Under the pieces are notes generated by a model that worked only from the letters and a program-made list of their open reading frames with translations, was not told the origin of the DNA and searched no databases. Position numbers and translations under genes: made by a program. Below, in pieces: positions 47,121 to 55,482 of a DNA stretch of 64,000 nt; position 1 is the stretch's first letter; every line of letters starts with the position of its first letter. The stretch comes from Roseococcus suduntuyensis (GTDB taxonomy: Bacteria; Pseudomonadota; Alphaproteobacteria; Acetobacterales; Acetobacteraceae). The stretch lies in contig NZ_JACIDJ010000001.1 of the NCBI RefSeq assembly GCF_014196305.1, positions 523,683 to 587,682 of the forward strand, in the 5' to 3' direction.

Positions 47121-47650
47121 GACAGCGCCGCCAGCACCGCCGCGCGCAGGGCGGCATCGCGCGTCGCCAGTTCGGCGAAGTCGCCATCGGTGCCGGGGCG
47201 CAACAGGCCGGTGCAGGCGGCGGGCAGCGCTGCCGGCGGGTCCTCTTCCATGGTGGCGAGGATCTCCGCATCGGCGCAGGGCGGCGCATCGGGCGGGAAG
47301 AGCCACACCATCTGCCCGCGCTGCGTCCAGTCGAAGCCCGGCTGGTCGAAGAGGGTGGCGATCAGGGCCGGGTCACGCGTCCGCACCAGGCCGATGACGG
47401 CGGGCGCGCCCTGGCGGCGCAAGGACCAGGGCGCGGGCAGGCGGCGCGGCGCGGCGGCGGCCTCGGCCAGGAAGAGGGTGTCGGCCACCGCGCCCAGCGC
47501 CGCGGCCAGCGCCGCCACCGTGGCCGCCGGCGGCCCCGCCTCGCCATCCGCGCGGCGCGGCCAGAGCAGGTGGTCGCATCGCCAACCCGGCAGTTTCAGG
47601 GGCCGCCAGGCGGGGTCGGGCGGGTTGTCGGCGAGGGTGATGGCTTCCAT
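47090..47650 (-). CDS. Uncharacterised protein, possible immunity partner
   Basis: A 186-residue soluble acidic protein starting EAITLADNPPDPAWRPLKLP, with DPALIATLFDQPGFDWTQRG and MVWLFPPD in the middle. No recognised domain. It begins three bases after the stop of the glycine-zipper protein, so the two are co-translated. A small acidic protein directly behind a membrane-active-looking product is the pattern of effector/immunity pairs, but this is inference only. Confidence 0.6.
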   Translation of the reverse strand: MEAITLADNPPDPAWRPLKLPGWRCDHLLWPRRADGEAGPPAATVAALAAALGAVADTLFLAEAAAAPRRLPAPWSLRRQGAPAVIGLVRTRDPALIATLFDQPGFDWTQRGQMVWLFPPDAPPCADAEILATMEEDPPAALPAACTGLLRPGTDGDFAELATRDAALRAAVLAALSQPRAPTPRQ

Positions 47651-47653
47651 GGC

Positions 47654-48421
47654 CTATTGCGCCCGCCCCGCGCTGGGCACGGCCGAGCCGCTGCTGGGCC
47701 GGGGTCCGCCCAGGGGGGAATTGTCGCGGTATTCGCGCGCGGAGATTTCCTCGACGATGCGGCGGACCACCTCCTCGCCCAGCTCGATGGCCTCGGTGGT
47801 GAGGACCTTGCCGGCCCAGTAGCCGCTGGCGCCGCCGACCAGGCAGCCCAGCAACCCGCCCACCGCGGTGCCGCCGCCGGGCTTCACCAGCGTGCCGCCC
47901 GCGGCACCCGCCGCGCCCACCAGCTTGCACCCCGCCCAGGCCCCGGCCCAGCCGCCGGTGACGATGGCGAGCTGGCGGAAGGGCCGGTCCGACACCACCA
48001 CGGAATAGGTGTCGGCCGCCACGCCCACCACCATCAGCAGCCGGCCCGCATGGCGGAAATAGCGCGCGCCGTGGTAGAGCGCCCCACCCCCCGGCCCGGC
48101 CGGCGCGTGGTTGCCCAGGCCGAATTGCTGCGCCACGCCCTTCTGGTTCCAGTGGAAATCCACCCGCCCGGTCGCGACGTTGTGCCCGTAGTCCAGCCGC
48201 AGGTGCCGCCGCCCCGTCGCATCCTGGATGAAGAGAGTGGAGGTGGTTCCGCCCCTTGGGCGCCAGCCGCGCGGCGTCAGCTCGACGGCCAACCCATTGG
48301 TGCCGGGCACCGGGATACGAACCGTCGCCGCCATGCCCGCCCCCACCGGGACCGAACCCGTGATCTCGCCACCGGCGTCAATGATCGCGCCCGCGGCCTC
48401 CCATTCCACCAAGGTGTCCAT
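47654..48421 (-). CDS. Glycine-zipper protein with Rhs-toxin-like segment, unknown
   Basis: A 255-residue protein. The middle RHLRLDYGHN with VDFHWNQKG (about 70-95) resembles segments near the ends of Rhs and polymorphic toxins. From about 150 to 205 it is a Gly/Ala-zipper (GGWAGAWAGCKLVGAAGAAG, then GGGTAVGGLLGCLVGGASG) able to insert in membranes. The C-terminus is charged. No signal peptide. It is the upstream gene of a tight pair. Candidate membrane-targeting effector; alternatively an ordinary envelope protein. Confidence 0.6.
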   Translation of the reverse strand: MDTLVEWEAAGAIIDAGGEITGSVPVGAGMAATVRIPVPGTNGLAVELTPRGWRPRGGTTSTLFIQDATGRRHLRLDYGHNVATGRVDFHWNQKGVAQQFGLGNHAPAGPGGGALYHGARYFRHAGRLLMVVGVAADTYSVVVSDRPFRQLAIVTGGWAGAWAGCKLVGAAGAAGGTLVKPGGGTAVGGLLGCLVGGASGYWAGKVLTTEAIELGEEVVRRIVEEISAREYRDNSPLGGPRPSSGSAVPSAGRAQ

Positions 48422-48461
48422 CTGGCCCTCCCGGAAGGGGGAAGGATAGCGAATAGCGCGC

Positions 48462-48836
48462 TCAGCGGCAGCCCTGGCGGTCCATGTGTCCCTGCGCCAT
48501 GGAAATCCGGAACCGCGCCTGTTCCTGCATGGGCGCGATCTGCGCGGCGCTGGTGGCGCCCGTCATGTTGGCGGCCAGCCCCGCGGCCTCGGCGGTGTGG
48601 GCGGCCAGGGTGGCGCAGCCGCAGCCGATGAAGACGGGCACGGCGGCGCGCAGGCGGGTGGACATCTCCTCGCCCCGGGCGCGGCCGTCCAGCAGGCCGG
48701 GCGGAGGCAGGGCGGCGAGGCGTGCGGCATCGCGCAGCGCCTCGACGCCCGCGCCGAAATCGCAACGCGGGCGGGGCAGGCCGGATTGCGCCATGAGCAG
48801 TGGCGAGAGCGCCAGCAGGATTAGACCACGCCGCAT
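48462..48836 (-). CDS. Small secreted cysteine-containing protein, unknown
   Basis: A 124-residue protein with signal peptide MRRGLILLALSPLLMAQSG and four Cys after it (PRCDF, IGCGC, RQGC), which could form disulfides in the periplasm. Helical sequence lies between. No family recognised. Its start overlaps the 3' end of the pseudouridine synthase gene by 16 bases, so it is likely co-transcribed. Confidence 0.68.
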   Translation of the reverse strand: MRRGLILLALSPLLMAQSGLPRPRCDFGAGVEALRDAARLAALPPPGLLDGRARGEEMSTRLRAAVPVFIGCGCATLAAHTAEAAGLAANMTGATSAAQIAPMQEQARFRISMAQGHMDRQGCR

Positions 48837-49480
48837 CGCGCCAGGGTCTCCGTCATGTGGGGTGGGATGGCGGCTGTCGCGGCACGCGGCGGGTCGAGCG
48901 GCAGGGTCAGCGCGCGCGCCAGCAGGTGCAAGGCGCCCGCGCCGCCGCCATAGCGCGCATCGCCCAGGATGGGGCAGCCCAGATGCGCCATGTGGACGCG
49001 CAGCTGGTGGGTGCGGCCGGTGCGGGGTTGCAGTTCCACCGCCGTCAGGTCGCCGTCGCGGCCCAGCACGCGATACTGCGTGCGCGCGGGCTGGCCGGCC
49101 GGGTCCACCACCATGCGCCAGCCCTCGGCCTTGGTGCTGCGCTTGAGCAGGGGGGCGTTCACTTCGCCGGCCAGCGCGGGCGGGGCGCCGCGCAGCACGG
49201 CCCAATAGGTCTTTCGCGCACGGCCTTCCGCGAAAAGCGCGCCCAGTGCAGCCAGCGCGGGCTTGGTGCGGCCGAGCGCCAGGCAGCCCGCCGTGTCCTG
49301 GTCCAGCCGGTGCGCCGGCTGGGGCAGATGCCGCTTGCCCTGTTGCAGCAGGGGGAGCCAGCCTTCCAGCGAGGCACCACCGCGCGGGCCGGCATGCACC
49401 GCCAGGCCCGCGGGCTTGTCGAGGATGATCACCTCGGCATCCTGGTGCAGGATGCGGGCCAGCGGGTCCGTTCTATTCAG
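48821..49480 (-). CDS. RluA family pseudouridine synthase
   Basis: A roughly 219-residue pseudouridine synthase. It opens ILHQDAEVIILDKPAGLAVH, has the catalytic Asp in HRLDQDTAG, RKTYWAVLRG in the middle and RTGRTHQLRVHMAHLG near the end. It isomerises uridine in rRNA or tRNA. No ATG or GTG lies at the expected N-terminus: a CTG at 49480, overlapping the aminotransferase stop, is the best position, so the start is uncertain. The domain is complete without an S4 region. Confidence 0.82.
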   Translation of the reverse strand: MNRTDPLARILHQDAEVIILDKPAGLAVHAGPRGGASLEGWLPLLQQGKRHLPQPAHRLDQDTAGCLALGRTKPALAALGALFAEGRARKTYWAVLRGAPPALAGEVNAPLLKRSTKAEGWRMVVDPAGQPARTQYRVLGRDGDLTAVELQPRTGRTHQLRVHMAHLGCPILGDARYGGGAGALHLLARALTLPLDPPRAATAAIPPHMTETLARCGVV

Positions 49481-50366
49481 CCGCCGCCGCCGGAATTTTG
49501 GCCGGTTGGGGCTCCACCACGCGCGGCTGGCTGCGCATCCAGGCGAAGTAGAGGTCGCGCGCCTTGGTAGTGACCGGCCCGATGGGCAGGTCGCGGCCAT
49601 TGTAGCGCGTGCAGGGCTGCACCTTGCCGTAGTTGCCGGTGGAGAAGATCTCGTCGGCCGCCTCCAGCTCCTCCGGGCGCACGGCGCGTTCCTCGACGGG
49701 GATGCCCGCCTCGGCCAGCAGCCTGATGACGCGCTGACGGGTGATGCCGTTGAGGAAGGTGTGGTTCACCGCCGGCGTGATGGCCACGCCATCCTTCACG
49801 AACCAGAGGTTCGAGCTGGCGAATTCGGCGATGTTCCCCGCCACGTCGCTCATCACCGCCATGTTCGCGCCCCGCTCCACCGCCCAGGCCGTGGCGCGGG
49901 AGCCGTTGGGGTAGAGGCAGGCGGCCTTGGCATCCGTCGGCGCCATGTCGGTGGCCGGGCGGCGGAAGGGCGTCAGCATGGCCGAGAAGCCGGCCCATTC
50001 GGGCATGGGCGCGTCGTAGAGGGAGAGGATGAAGTCCGTGCTGTCCGGATCGGGCCGCGCCGCCCCCAGGCCGCGGCGGATGAAGAACATCGGCCGGACG
50101 TAGAGGGTGGCGCCCGCGCCCATGCGGCGGATGCCTTCCTCGCAGAGTTCCTGGATGCGCTCGGCCGTCACGCTCGGCTTCATGCCCATGACGTGCGCGG
50201 AGCGGATGGCACGGGCGCAGTGGCGGTCGAGGTCCGGCGCCCAGCCCTCGATGGCGCGGGCGCCGTCGAAGATCACGGAACCCAGCCAGAAGGCGTGGTC
50301 CATGGGGCCCAGGATCTTGGGCTCCTCGGTGAACCATTGCCCGTCATACCAGAACACGCCCGCCAT
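49473..50366 (-). CDS. ilvE: Branched-chain amino acid aminotransferase
   Basis: A 297-residue fold-type IV PLP enzyme. GVIFDGARAIEG-like sequence is near residue 30, PLP Lys in TDAKAACLYPN near 150 and the family signatures SDVAGNIAEFASSNLWFV and TFLNGITRQRVI follow. It transfers amino groups to branched-chain keto acids. The ATG at 50366 follows AAGGAGG. The pseudouridine synthase gene overlaps its end. Confidence 0.87.
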   Translation of the reverse strand: MAGVFWYDGQWFTEEPKILGPMDHAFWLGSVIFDGARAIEGWAPDLDRHCARAIRSAHVMGMKPSVTAERIQELCEEGIRRMGAGATLYVRPMFFIRRGLGAARPDPDSTDFILSLYDAPMPEWAGFSAMLTPFRRPATDMAPTDAKAACLYPNGSRATAWAVERGANMAVMSDVAGNIAEFASSNLWFVKDGVAITPAVNHTFLNGITRQRVIRLLAEAGIPVEERAVRPEELEAADEIFSTGNYGKVQPCTRYNGRDLPIGPVTTKARDLYFAWMRSQPRVVEPQPAKIPAAAAE

Positions 50367-50531
50367 GGTGGCCTCCTTCGCAAGGCATGAGATTGCCACG
50401 GCGACGGGCCGGCTTGAACCCCCGTGCTTGAACCCGCGTGCTTGACCCCCCTCATGGGCAACCCCTGTTGTAGGGGAATGGGGCGCGGTCTAGCCTTCCT
50501 GCCATTGCGAATTGAGGGAGGTACCCAACAG

Positions 50532-50816
50532 ATGACGATCCATTTCGTCGTGCATGACGAGGGGGATTCCGTGGGGGTCGTGGTGGTGGAGGGGCTCAAG
50601 GCCTCCAACCGCATCAGCGGCTGGATCATGGACCAGGACAAGATGATCGACTTCGACGCGAAGTCCGATATTCCCATCGGCCACAAGCTTGCCGTGAAGC
50701 CCATCAAGGCCGGCGACGCCATCATCAAGTATGGCGTGGACATCGGGAAGGCCATCGCGGACATCGCCCCGGGCGAGCATCTGCACGTCCATAACGTCAA
50801 GACGAAGCGTTGGTGA
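50532..50816 (+). CDS. UxaA-type dehydratase small subunit (SAF domain)
   Basis: A 94-residue SAF-domain protein ([48 protein letters not shown]). It is the stand-alone N-terminal subunit of altronate/galactarate dehydratase-like enzymes; the two-subunit form with this length is also that of sulfolactate sulfo-lyase (SuyA). The large subunit follows ten bases later. The ATG lies after GGGAGG at a normal distance. Confidence 0.85.
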   Translation: MTIHFVVHDEGDSVGVVVVEGLKASNRISGWIMDQDKMIDFDAKSDIPIGHKLAVKPIKAGDAIIKYGVDIGKAIADIAPGEHLHVHNVKTKRW

Positions 50817-50826
50817 GGGCAGCCAC

Positions 50827-52002
50827 ATGGGCATCAATCTGAAGGACGCCAGCTTCGAAGGCTGGCGCCGCGAGAACGGCCGGATGGGCGTGCGCAATTA
50901 CGTGCTGATCCTGCCGGTGGACGACATCTCCAACGCCGCCGCCGAGGGCGTGGCCCGCAACATCCAGGGCTGCCTCGCCATCCCGCACGCCTATGGGCGC
51001 TTGCAGTTCGGCGCGGACCTCGACCTGCACTTCCGCACCATCATCGGCACGGGCTGCAACCCGAACGTGGCGGCCGTGGTCGTCATCGGGATCGAGCCGG
51101 GTTGGACGGGCAAGGTGGCCGAGGGCATCGCCGCCACCGGCAAGCCCGTGGAAGCCTTCTCCATCGAGCAGAATGGCGACATCAACACCATCGCCGCCGC
51201 CTCCCGCGCCGCCTACCGCATGGTGCGGCACGCGACGGGGCTGAAGCGCACGCGCGCGCCGCTGCAGGACCTCTGGGTCTCGACCAAGTGCGGCGAGAGC
51301 GACACGACGAGCGGCCTCGCCTCCTGCCCCACGGTCGGCAACAGCTTCGACAAGCTGTGGGAGAACGGGAACACGCTGGTGTTCGGCGAAACCTCCGAAA
51401 TCACGGGCGGTGAGCACCTGGTGGCCGCGCGCTGCAAGACGCCCGAAATCCGCGCCGAGTTCATGCGGATGTTCGACCGCTACCAGGCGGTGATCGAGGC
51501 CAACAAGACCAGCGACCTGTCCGAAAGCCAGCCCACCAAGGGCAACATCGAGGGTGGGCTGACCACCATCGAGGAAAAGGCCCTCGGCAACATCCAGAAG
51601 ATCGGCAAGAAGTGCACGGTGGATGGCGTGCTGGACAAGGCCGAGATGCCGACGCACCCCGGGCTGTGGTTCATGGATTCGTCGTCCGCGGCCGCCGAGA
51701 TGGTGACGCTCTGCGCGGCCTCGGGCTTCGCGGTGCACACCTTCCCGACGGGCCAGGGCAACGTGATCGGCAACCCCATCGTGCCGGTCATCAAGCTGAC
51801 GGCCAACCCACGCACCATGCGCACCATGTCCGAGCATGTGGACGTGGACGTGACGGGCCTGCTGCAGAAGACCATGAACATGGACGATGCGGGCGAGGCG
51901 CTGCTGGACTGCATCCTCCGCACGGCCGATGGGCAGGCGACGGCGGCGGAAATCCTGGGCCACCGGGAATTCAGCCTGACGCGGCTCTACGAGAGCGCGT
52001 GA
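50827..52002 (+). CDS. UxaA-type dehydratase large subunit
   Basis: A 391-residue subunit. [19 protein letters not shown] opens the domain; conserved Cys lie in [18 protein letters not shown] and GKKCTVD, probably iron-binding, and [19 protein letters not shown] follows. With the small subunit it would eliminate water or sulfite from a hydroxy acid (altronate, galactarate or sulfolactate type). SuyB has the same length, so the substrate cannot be settled. A strong hairpin follows the stop. Confidence 0.85.
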   Translation: MGINLKDASFEGWRRENGRMGVRNYVLILPVDDISNAAAEGVARNIQGCLAIPHAYGRLQFGADLDLHFRTIIGTGCNPNVAAVVVIGIEPGWTGKVAEGIAATGKPVEAFSIEQNGDINTIAAASRAAYRMVRHATGLKRTRAPLQDLWVSTKCGESDTTSGLASCPTVGNSFDKLWENGNTLVFGETSEITGGEHLVAARCKTPEIRAEFMRMFDRYQAVIEANKTSDLSESQPTKGNIEGGLTTIEEKALGNIQKIGKKCTVDGVLDKAEMPTHPGLWFMDSSSAAAEMVTLCAASGFAVHTFPTGQGNVIGNPIVPVIKLTANPRTMRTMSEHVDVDVTGLLQKTMNMDDAGEALLDCILRTADGQATAAEILGHREFSLTRLYESA

Positions 52003-52009
52003 ACGAAAA

Positions 52010-52035
52010 GGGGCGGCGCCTTCCAGCGCCGCCCC
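52010..52035 (+). terminator. Hairpin terminator after the dehydratase operon
   Basis: A ten-pair stem GGGGCGGCGC/GCGCCGCCCC with loop CTTCCA, preceded by AAAA and followed by ACCTT. It begins seven bases after the stop codon. Confidence 0.6.
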
Positions 52036-52044
52036 ACCTTCTAC

Positions 52045-52138
52045 GCGGCCGATTCACGCCCGGGCTGACGCCGGGGACGATCGGACGCGGGCTGCGGCCG
52101 ATTCACGCCCCCGGCTGACGCCAGGGGCGATGCGCGGT
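52045..52138. repeat. Two 3' hairpin units (family I, locus E)
   Basis: Units 52045-52088 and 52094-52138. The first has inner stem CCCGG/CCGGG; the second has CGCCCC/GGGGCG and GGC-TGAC-GCC with one mismatch and a degenerate right arm. The right edge abuts the stop codon of the aldolase gene. Confidence 0.85.
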
Positions 52139-52903
52139 TCAGCCCCGCGCCACCTTCACCGCATTCTTCGACGCCGCCACCATCAGCCCGACTTCGTTGG
52201 CGATGGTCACCAGCTTGAAGCCCATCTTGATCATCCGGTTCGCGTATTCCGGCGTGCCGTTGTGCAGCCCCGCCGCGATGCCGCGCTTGGACGTCTCCTT
52301 CAGCAGCTTTTCGTAGATGTCGAGGATGAAGGGGTCCTCCACATCCAGCTTCGGCGTCAGCCCATAGCTGAAGGAGAGGTCCGAAGGTCCGATGTAGATG
52401 CCATCAATGCCCGGCACGTCCAGGATGGCCTCGATGTTCTCGATGGCCTGCTTCGTCTCGATCATGGGAATGACCAGGATCTCGTCATTCGCCGTCGCCT
52501 GGTAGCCGCCAGCGCTGCCATAGGCGCCGGCGCGGATGGGGCCGTTGCTGCGCGTGCCGGCCGGCGGGTACTTGGCATACTGAACCAGGTTCGCCGCCTC
52601 CTGCGGCGTGTTCACCATGGGGCAGATCACGCCGTAGGCGCCGGCGTCCAGCACCTTGCCCACGATGCCCGGCTCGTTCCACGGCACGCGCACCATGGGC
52701 GTGGCGCCGGAGCCCGAGGCCGCGATGCCCTGGAAACACGCCACGCAAGACAGGTAGTCCTGCACGCCATGCTGCATGTCCACCGTGACGCTGTCCCAGC
52801 CGCACTGGCTGTACATCTCGGCGGAGAAGGCGTTGGGAATGGCCAGCCAGCCATTCACCACCGCCTTGCCGGCCTTCCACGCTTCCTTGACCTTGTTGGG
52901 CAT
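52139..52903 (-). CDS. HpcH/HpaI-type aldolase
   Basis: A 254-residue class II aldolase. TVDMQHGVQDY and MIETKQAIENIEAI carry the metal Glu, GIDGIYIGPSDLSFSYG follows and GFKLVTIANEVGLM closes the barrel. It splits or forms 2-keto-3-deoxy or hydroxy-keto acids, giving pyruvate plus an aldehyde. With the dehydratase converging from the other side it fits a sugar-acid breakdown route. Confidence 0.87.
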   Translation of the reverse strand: MPNKVKEAWKAGKAVVNGWLAIPNAFSAEMYSQCGWDSVTVDMQHGVQDYLSCVACFQGIAASGSGATPMVRVPWNEPGIVGKVLDAGAYGVICPMVNTPQEAANLVQYAKYPPAGTRSNGPIRAGAYGSAGGYQATANDEILVIPMIETKQAIENIEAILDVPGIDGIYIGPSDLSFSYGLTPKLDVEDPFILDIYEKLLKETSKRGIAAGLHNGTPEYANRMIKMGFKLVTIANEVGLMVAASKNAVKVARG

Positions 52904-52940
52904 CGTGCGCTTCCTCTCCCGCGTTTCGAAGGCGAGGCTA

Positions 52941-53025
52941 GAGCGGTTTCCACGGGCGTGGAACCCGCTCCAGCTTCTCTCGCCGGAGCATCTTCACGCG
53001 CCCGCAAGCGGGCGCGATCTGCTCC
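52941..53025. repeat. Two adjacent hairpins (family II)
   Basis: GAGCGG...CCGCTC (52941-52970) encloses TTCCACG/CGTGGAA. A second hairpin (52985-53025) has outer stem GGAGCA/TGCTCC, internal loop TCTTCA against ATC and inner stem CGCGCCCGC/GCGGGCGCG. They lie between the Bug gene and the aldolase start. Confidence 0.82.
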
Positions 53026-53045
53026 GAGCGCGCCGCCCTTCGCCA

Positions 53046-53975
53046 TCAATCCCCGGGGCGGATGCCCGCATCGCGCATCACCACGCGGAACTTCTCCAGC
53101 TCCGTGTCGCGGAAGGCGCGGAAGGCGGCGGCGTCGCGATAGACGATGGGCGTCGCCAGCCGCCGGAAGCCCTCGATCACGGAGGGCTGCTGCAGGGCGC
53201 GCTGGCACGCCGCATCCATGCGCGCGATCACCTCGGGCGCCGTGCCCGGCGGCGCGAAGAGGCCGGACCAGATGCTGTAGACCAGGTCCGTCCCCAGCTC
53301 GCGCAGCGTGGGCGTGTCGGGGAATTCCGACGAGCGCTGCTCGGCGAAGATCGCGATGGGGTGCAGGTTGTTGGCGCGCAGCGTGCCCGGCTGGTCGGCG
53401 AAGATGCCCACATCCTGGCGCAGCAGGCTCACCACCGCCTCGGCATTGCCGCGATAGGGGATGTGCGTCATCTCCGCACCCATCGCGCGCGCCATCGCGA
53501 CGGTGGCGATGTGCGGCATGGAGCCTGGCCCGGTCGAGGCGAAGTTGAACCGCCCCTGCGCCTCGCGCGCGCGGGACGCCACCTCGGCCAGCGTGCGCGG
53601 GCCACCCGGCGCCGACATCAGCACCACCGGCGTGTCCGCCACCTGGCAGACCGGCACCAGGTCATGCGGGCGATAGGGCAGGTCGTTGCGGAAATTGGGC
53701 TGGATGGCCATGGCGCCGATGGGCGAGAGCAGGAAGGTCTGCCCATCAGGCCGGGCGCGCGCCACCTCCGCCGCGCCGATCACACCCGCGGCGCCGGCGG
53801 AATTCTTCACCACGATGGGTGCGCCCAGGATTTGCGAGAGCTCGGGCGCGAGGAAGCGCGCCATCAGGTCCGACGGGCCGCCCGCCACGAAGTTCACGAC
53901 GAGGGTGATGGGGGCCTGCGCCCGCGCCGGCAGCGCGAGCAGCACGAACAGGCCGAATAAGGCCAGCACACGCAT
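53046..53975 (-). CDS. Bug/TctC tripartite tricarboxylate receptor
   Basis: A 309-residue periplasmic receptor with signal peptide 1-19 (LALFGLFVLLALPARAQA), VNFVAGGPSDLMARFLAP, ADTPVVLMSAPGGPRTL, FNFASTGPGSMPH and an intact C-terminus WSGLFAPPGTAPEVI. It binds a carboxylate for a transporter not encoded here. It runs toward the aldolase gene and may be its operon partner. Confidence 0.87.
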   Translation of the reverse strand: MRVLALFGLFVLLALPARAQAPITLVVNFVAGGPSDLMARFLAPELSQILGAPIVVKNSAGAAGVIGAAEVARARPDGQTFLLSPIGAMAIQPNFRNDLPYRPHDLVPVCQVADTPVVLMSAPGGPRTLAEVASRAREAQGRFNFASTGPGSMPHIATVAMARAMGAEMTHIPYRGNAEAVVSLLRQDVGIFADQPGTLRANNLHPIAIFAEQRSSEFPDTPTLRELGTDLVYSIWSGLFAPPGTAPEVIARMDAACQRALQQPSVIEGFRRLATPIVYRDAAAFRAFRDTELEKFRVVMRDAGIRPGD

Positions 53976-54078
53976 GGTGTTTCCTCCGGTTCATTTTTTG
54001 TCCGGACAGGTTAGGCAGCTTCCGCGACCAGGGACAACCATTCCCGCACGCCGCCATCGCGCGCATGATGGGGGGGCC

Positions 54079-55482
54079 ATGAACACCCTCGCCCCCCGCG
54101 CCCACGACCACGTCATCACCGCCGCGCGCGCCTTCCTGGGCGAGCGCATCACGCTGAACGACGCCATCCGCCAGCAGCACAGCCGCGGCGAGGACACCAC
54201 GCCGCCCACCATGCCCGATGCCGTGGTCTTCGCGGAAACCACGGAGGAGGTGAGCCGCCTGCTGGCGCTGTGCCACCAGCACGGCGTGCCGGTGACGCCC
54301 TTCGGCGCCGGCACCAGCCTGGAAGGCCATGTGAACCCGGTGCGCGGCGGCATCTCCCTCGACCTCAGCCGCATGAACGCCATCGAGGAGGTGAACGCCG
54401 CCGACATGGACTGCCTCATCGGCCCCGGCGTCACGCGGCAGCAGCTGAACGAATATCTGCGCGACCAGGGGCTGTTCTTCCCGGTGGACCCGGGCAGCCA
54501 CTGCACCATCGGCGGCATGTGCGCGACGCGCGCCTCCGGCACCAATGCCGTGCGCTACGGCACCATCCGCGAGAATGTGCTGGGCCTGGAAGTGGTGCTG
54601 GCGGATGGCCGCGTGGTGCAGACGGGCGGGCGCACCCGCAAGGCGGCCAATGGCTATGACCTGACGCGGCTGTTCATCGGCAGCGAGGGCACGCTGGGCG
54701 TCATCACGCGCATCCGGTTGCGGCTGCACGGCATTCCCGAAGCCACCAGTGCGGCAGTGTGCCAGTTCCCGGACCTCGCCTCGGCGGTGAACACCGTCAT
54801 CGCCACCATGCAGCTCGGCGTGCCCGTCGCGCGGATCGAGCTGCTGGACGAGGTGCAGATGGCCGCCTGCATCGCCTATTCGAAGCTGGAGGGGTTGGCG
54901 CCGGTGCCCACCCTCTTCCTGGAATTCCACGGCACCGAGGCCGGCGTGGCCGAACAGGCCGAAAGCGTGGAGGCGCTGGCCACCGATCATGGCGGCTCCG
55001 GCTTCGCCTGGGCGCGCGATGCCGAGGCGCGCAACAAGCTGTGGAAGGCCCGGCACGACGCCTACTGGGCCGGCATCGCCTGGCGGCCCGGAAAGCGCGG
55101 CATCACCACCGATGTCTGCGTGCCCATCTCGCGCCTCGCCGAAGCCCTGCTCGGCGCCAAGGCCGACATCGAGGCGAGCGGCTTCGAAGCGCCCATCGTC
55201 GGCCATGTGGGCGACGGCAATTTCCACACCATCATCCTGGTGGAGGAAGGCAATGCCGAGGAGATGGAACGCGCCTGGGCGCTGGACCGGCAGATCGTTC
55301 GCCGCGCACTGGCACTCGGCGGCACCTGCTCGGGCGAGCATGGCGTGGGCCTGGGCAAGCGCGAATTCCTGCGCGAGGAACATGGCGAGGCGGCGCTCTC
55401 CGTCATGCGCGCGCTCAAGGCCAGCATGGACCCCAAGGGCATCCTGAACCCGGGCAAGATGTTCCTCGACACCAATACGTGA
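54079..55482 (+). CDS. GlcD-like FAD-binding oxidase (D-lactate/glycolate type)
   Basis: A 467-residue flavoenzyme. The PCMH FAD domain has PVTPFGAGTSLEGH (about 73-86), DPGSHCTIGGMCATRASGTN and FIGSEGTLGVITRI; the C-terminal oxidase domain has HVGDGNFHTII and GTCSGEHGVGLGKREFL with the catalytic His. It oxidises a D-2-hydroxyacid to the 2-oxoacid. The MFS gene overlaps its stop (GTGA), so they are coupled. Confidence 0.88.
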   Translation: MNTLAPRAHDHVITAARAFLGERITLNDAIRQQHSRGEDTTPPTMPDAVVFAETTEEVSRLLALCHQHGVPVTPFGAGTSLEGHVNPVRGGISLDLSRMNAIEEVNAADMDCLIGPGVTRQQLNEYLRDQGLFFPVDPGSHCTIGGMCATRASGTNAVRYGTIRENVLGLEVVLADGRVVQTGGRTRKAANGYDLTRLFIGSEGTLGVITRIRLRLHGIPEATSAAVCQFPDLASAVNTVIATMQLGVPVARIELLDEVQMAACIAYSKLEGLAPVPTLFLEFHGTEAGVAEQAESVEALATDHGGSGFAWARDAEARNKLWKARHDAYWAGIAWRPGKRGITTDVCVPISRLAEALLGAKADIEASGFEAPIVGHVGDGNFHTIILVEEGNAEEMERAWALDRQIVRRALALGGTCSGEHGVGLGKREFLREEHGEAALSVMRALKASMDPKGILNPGKMFLDTNT

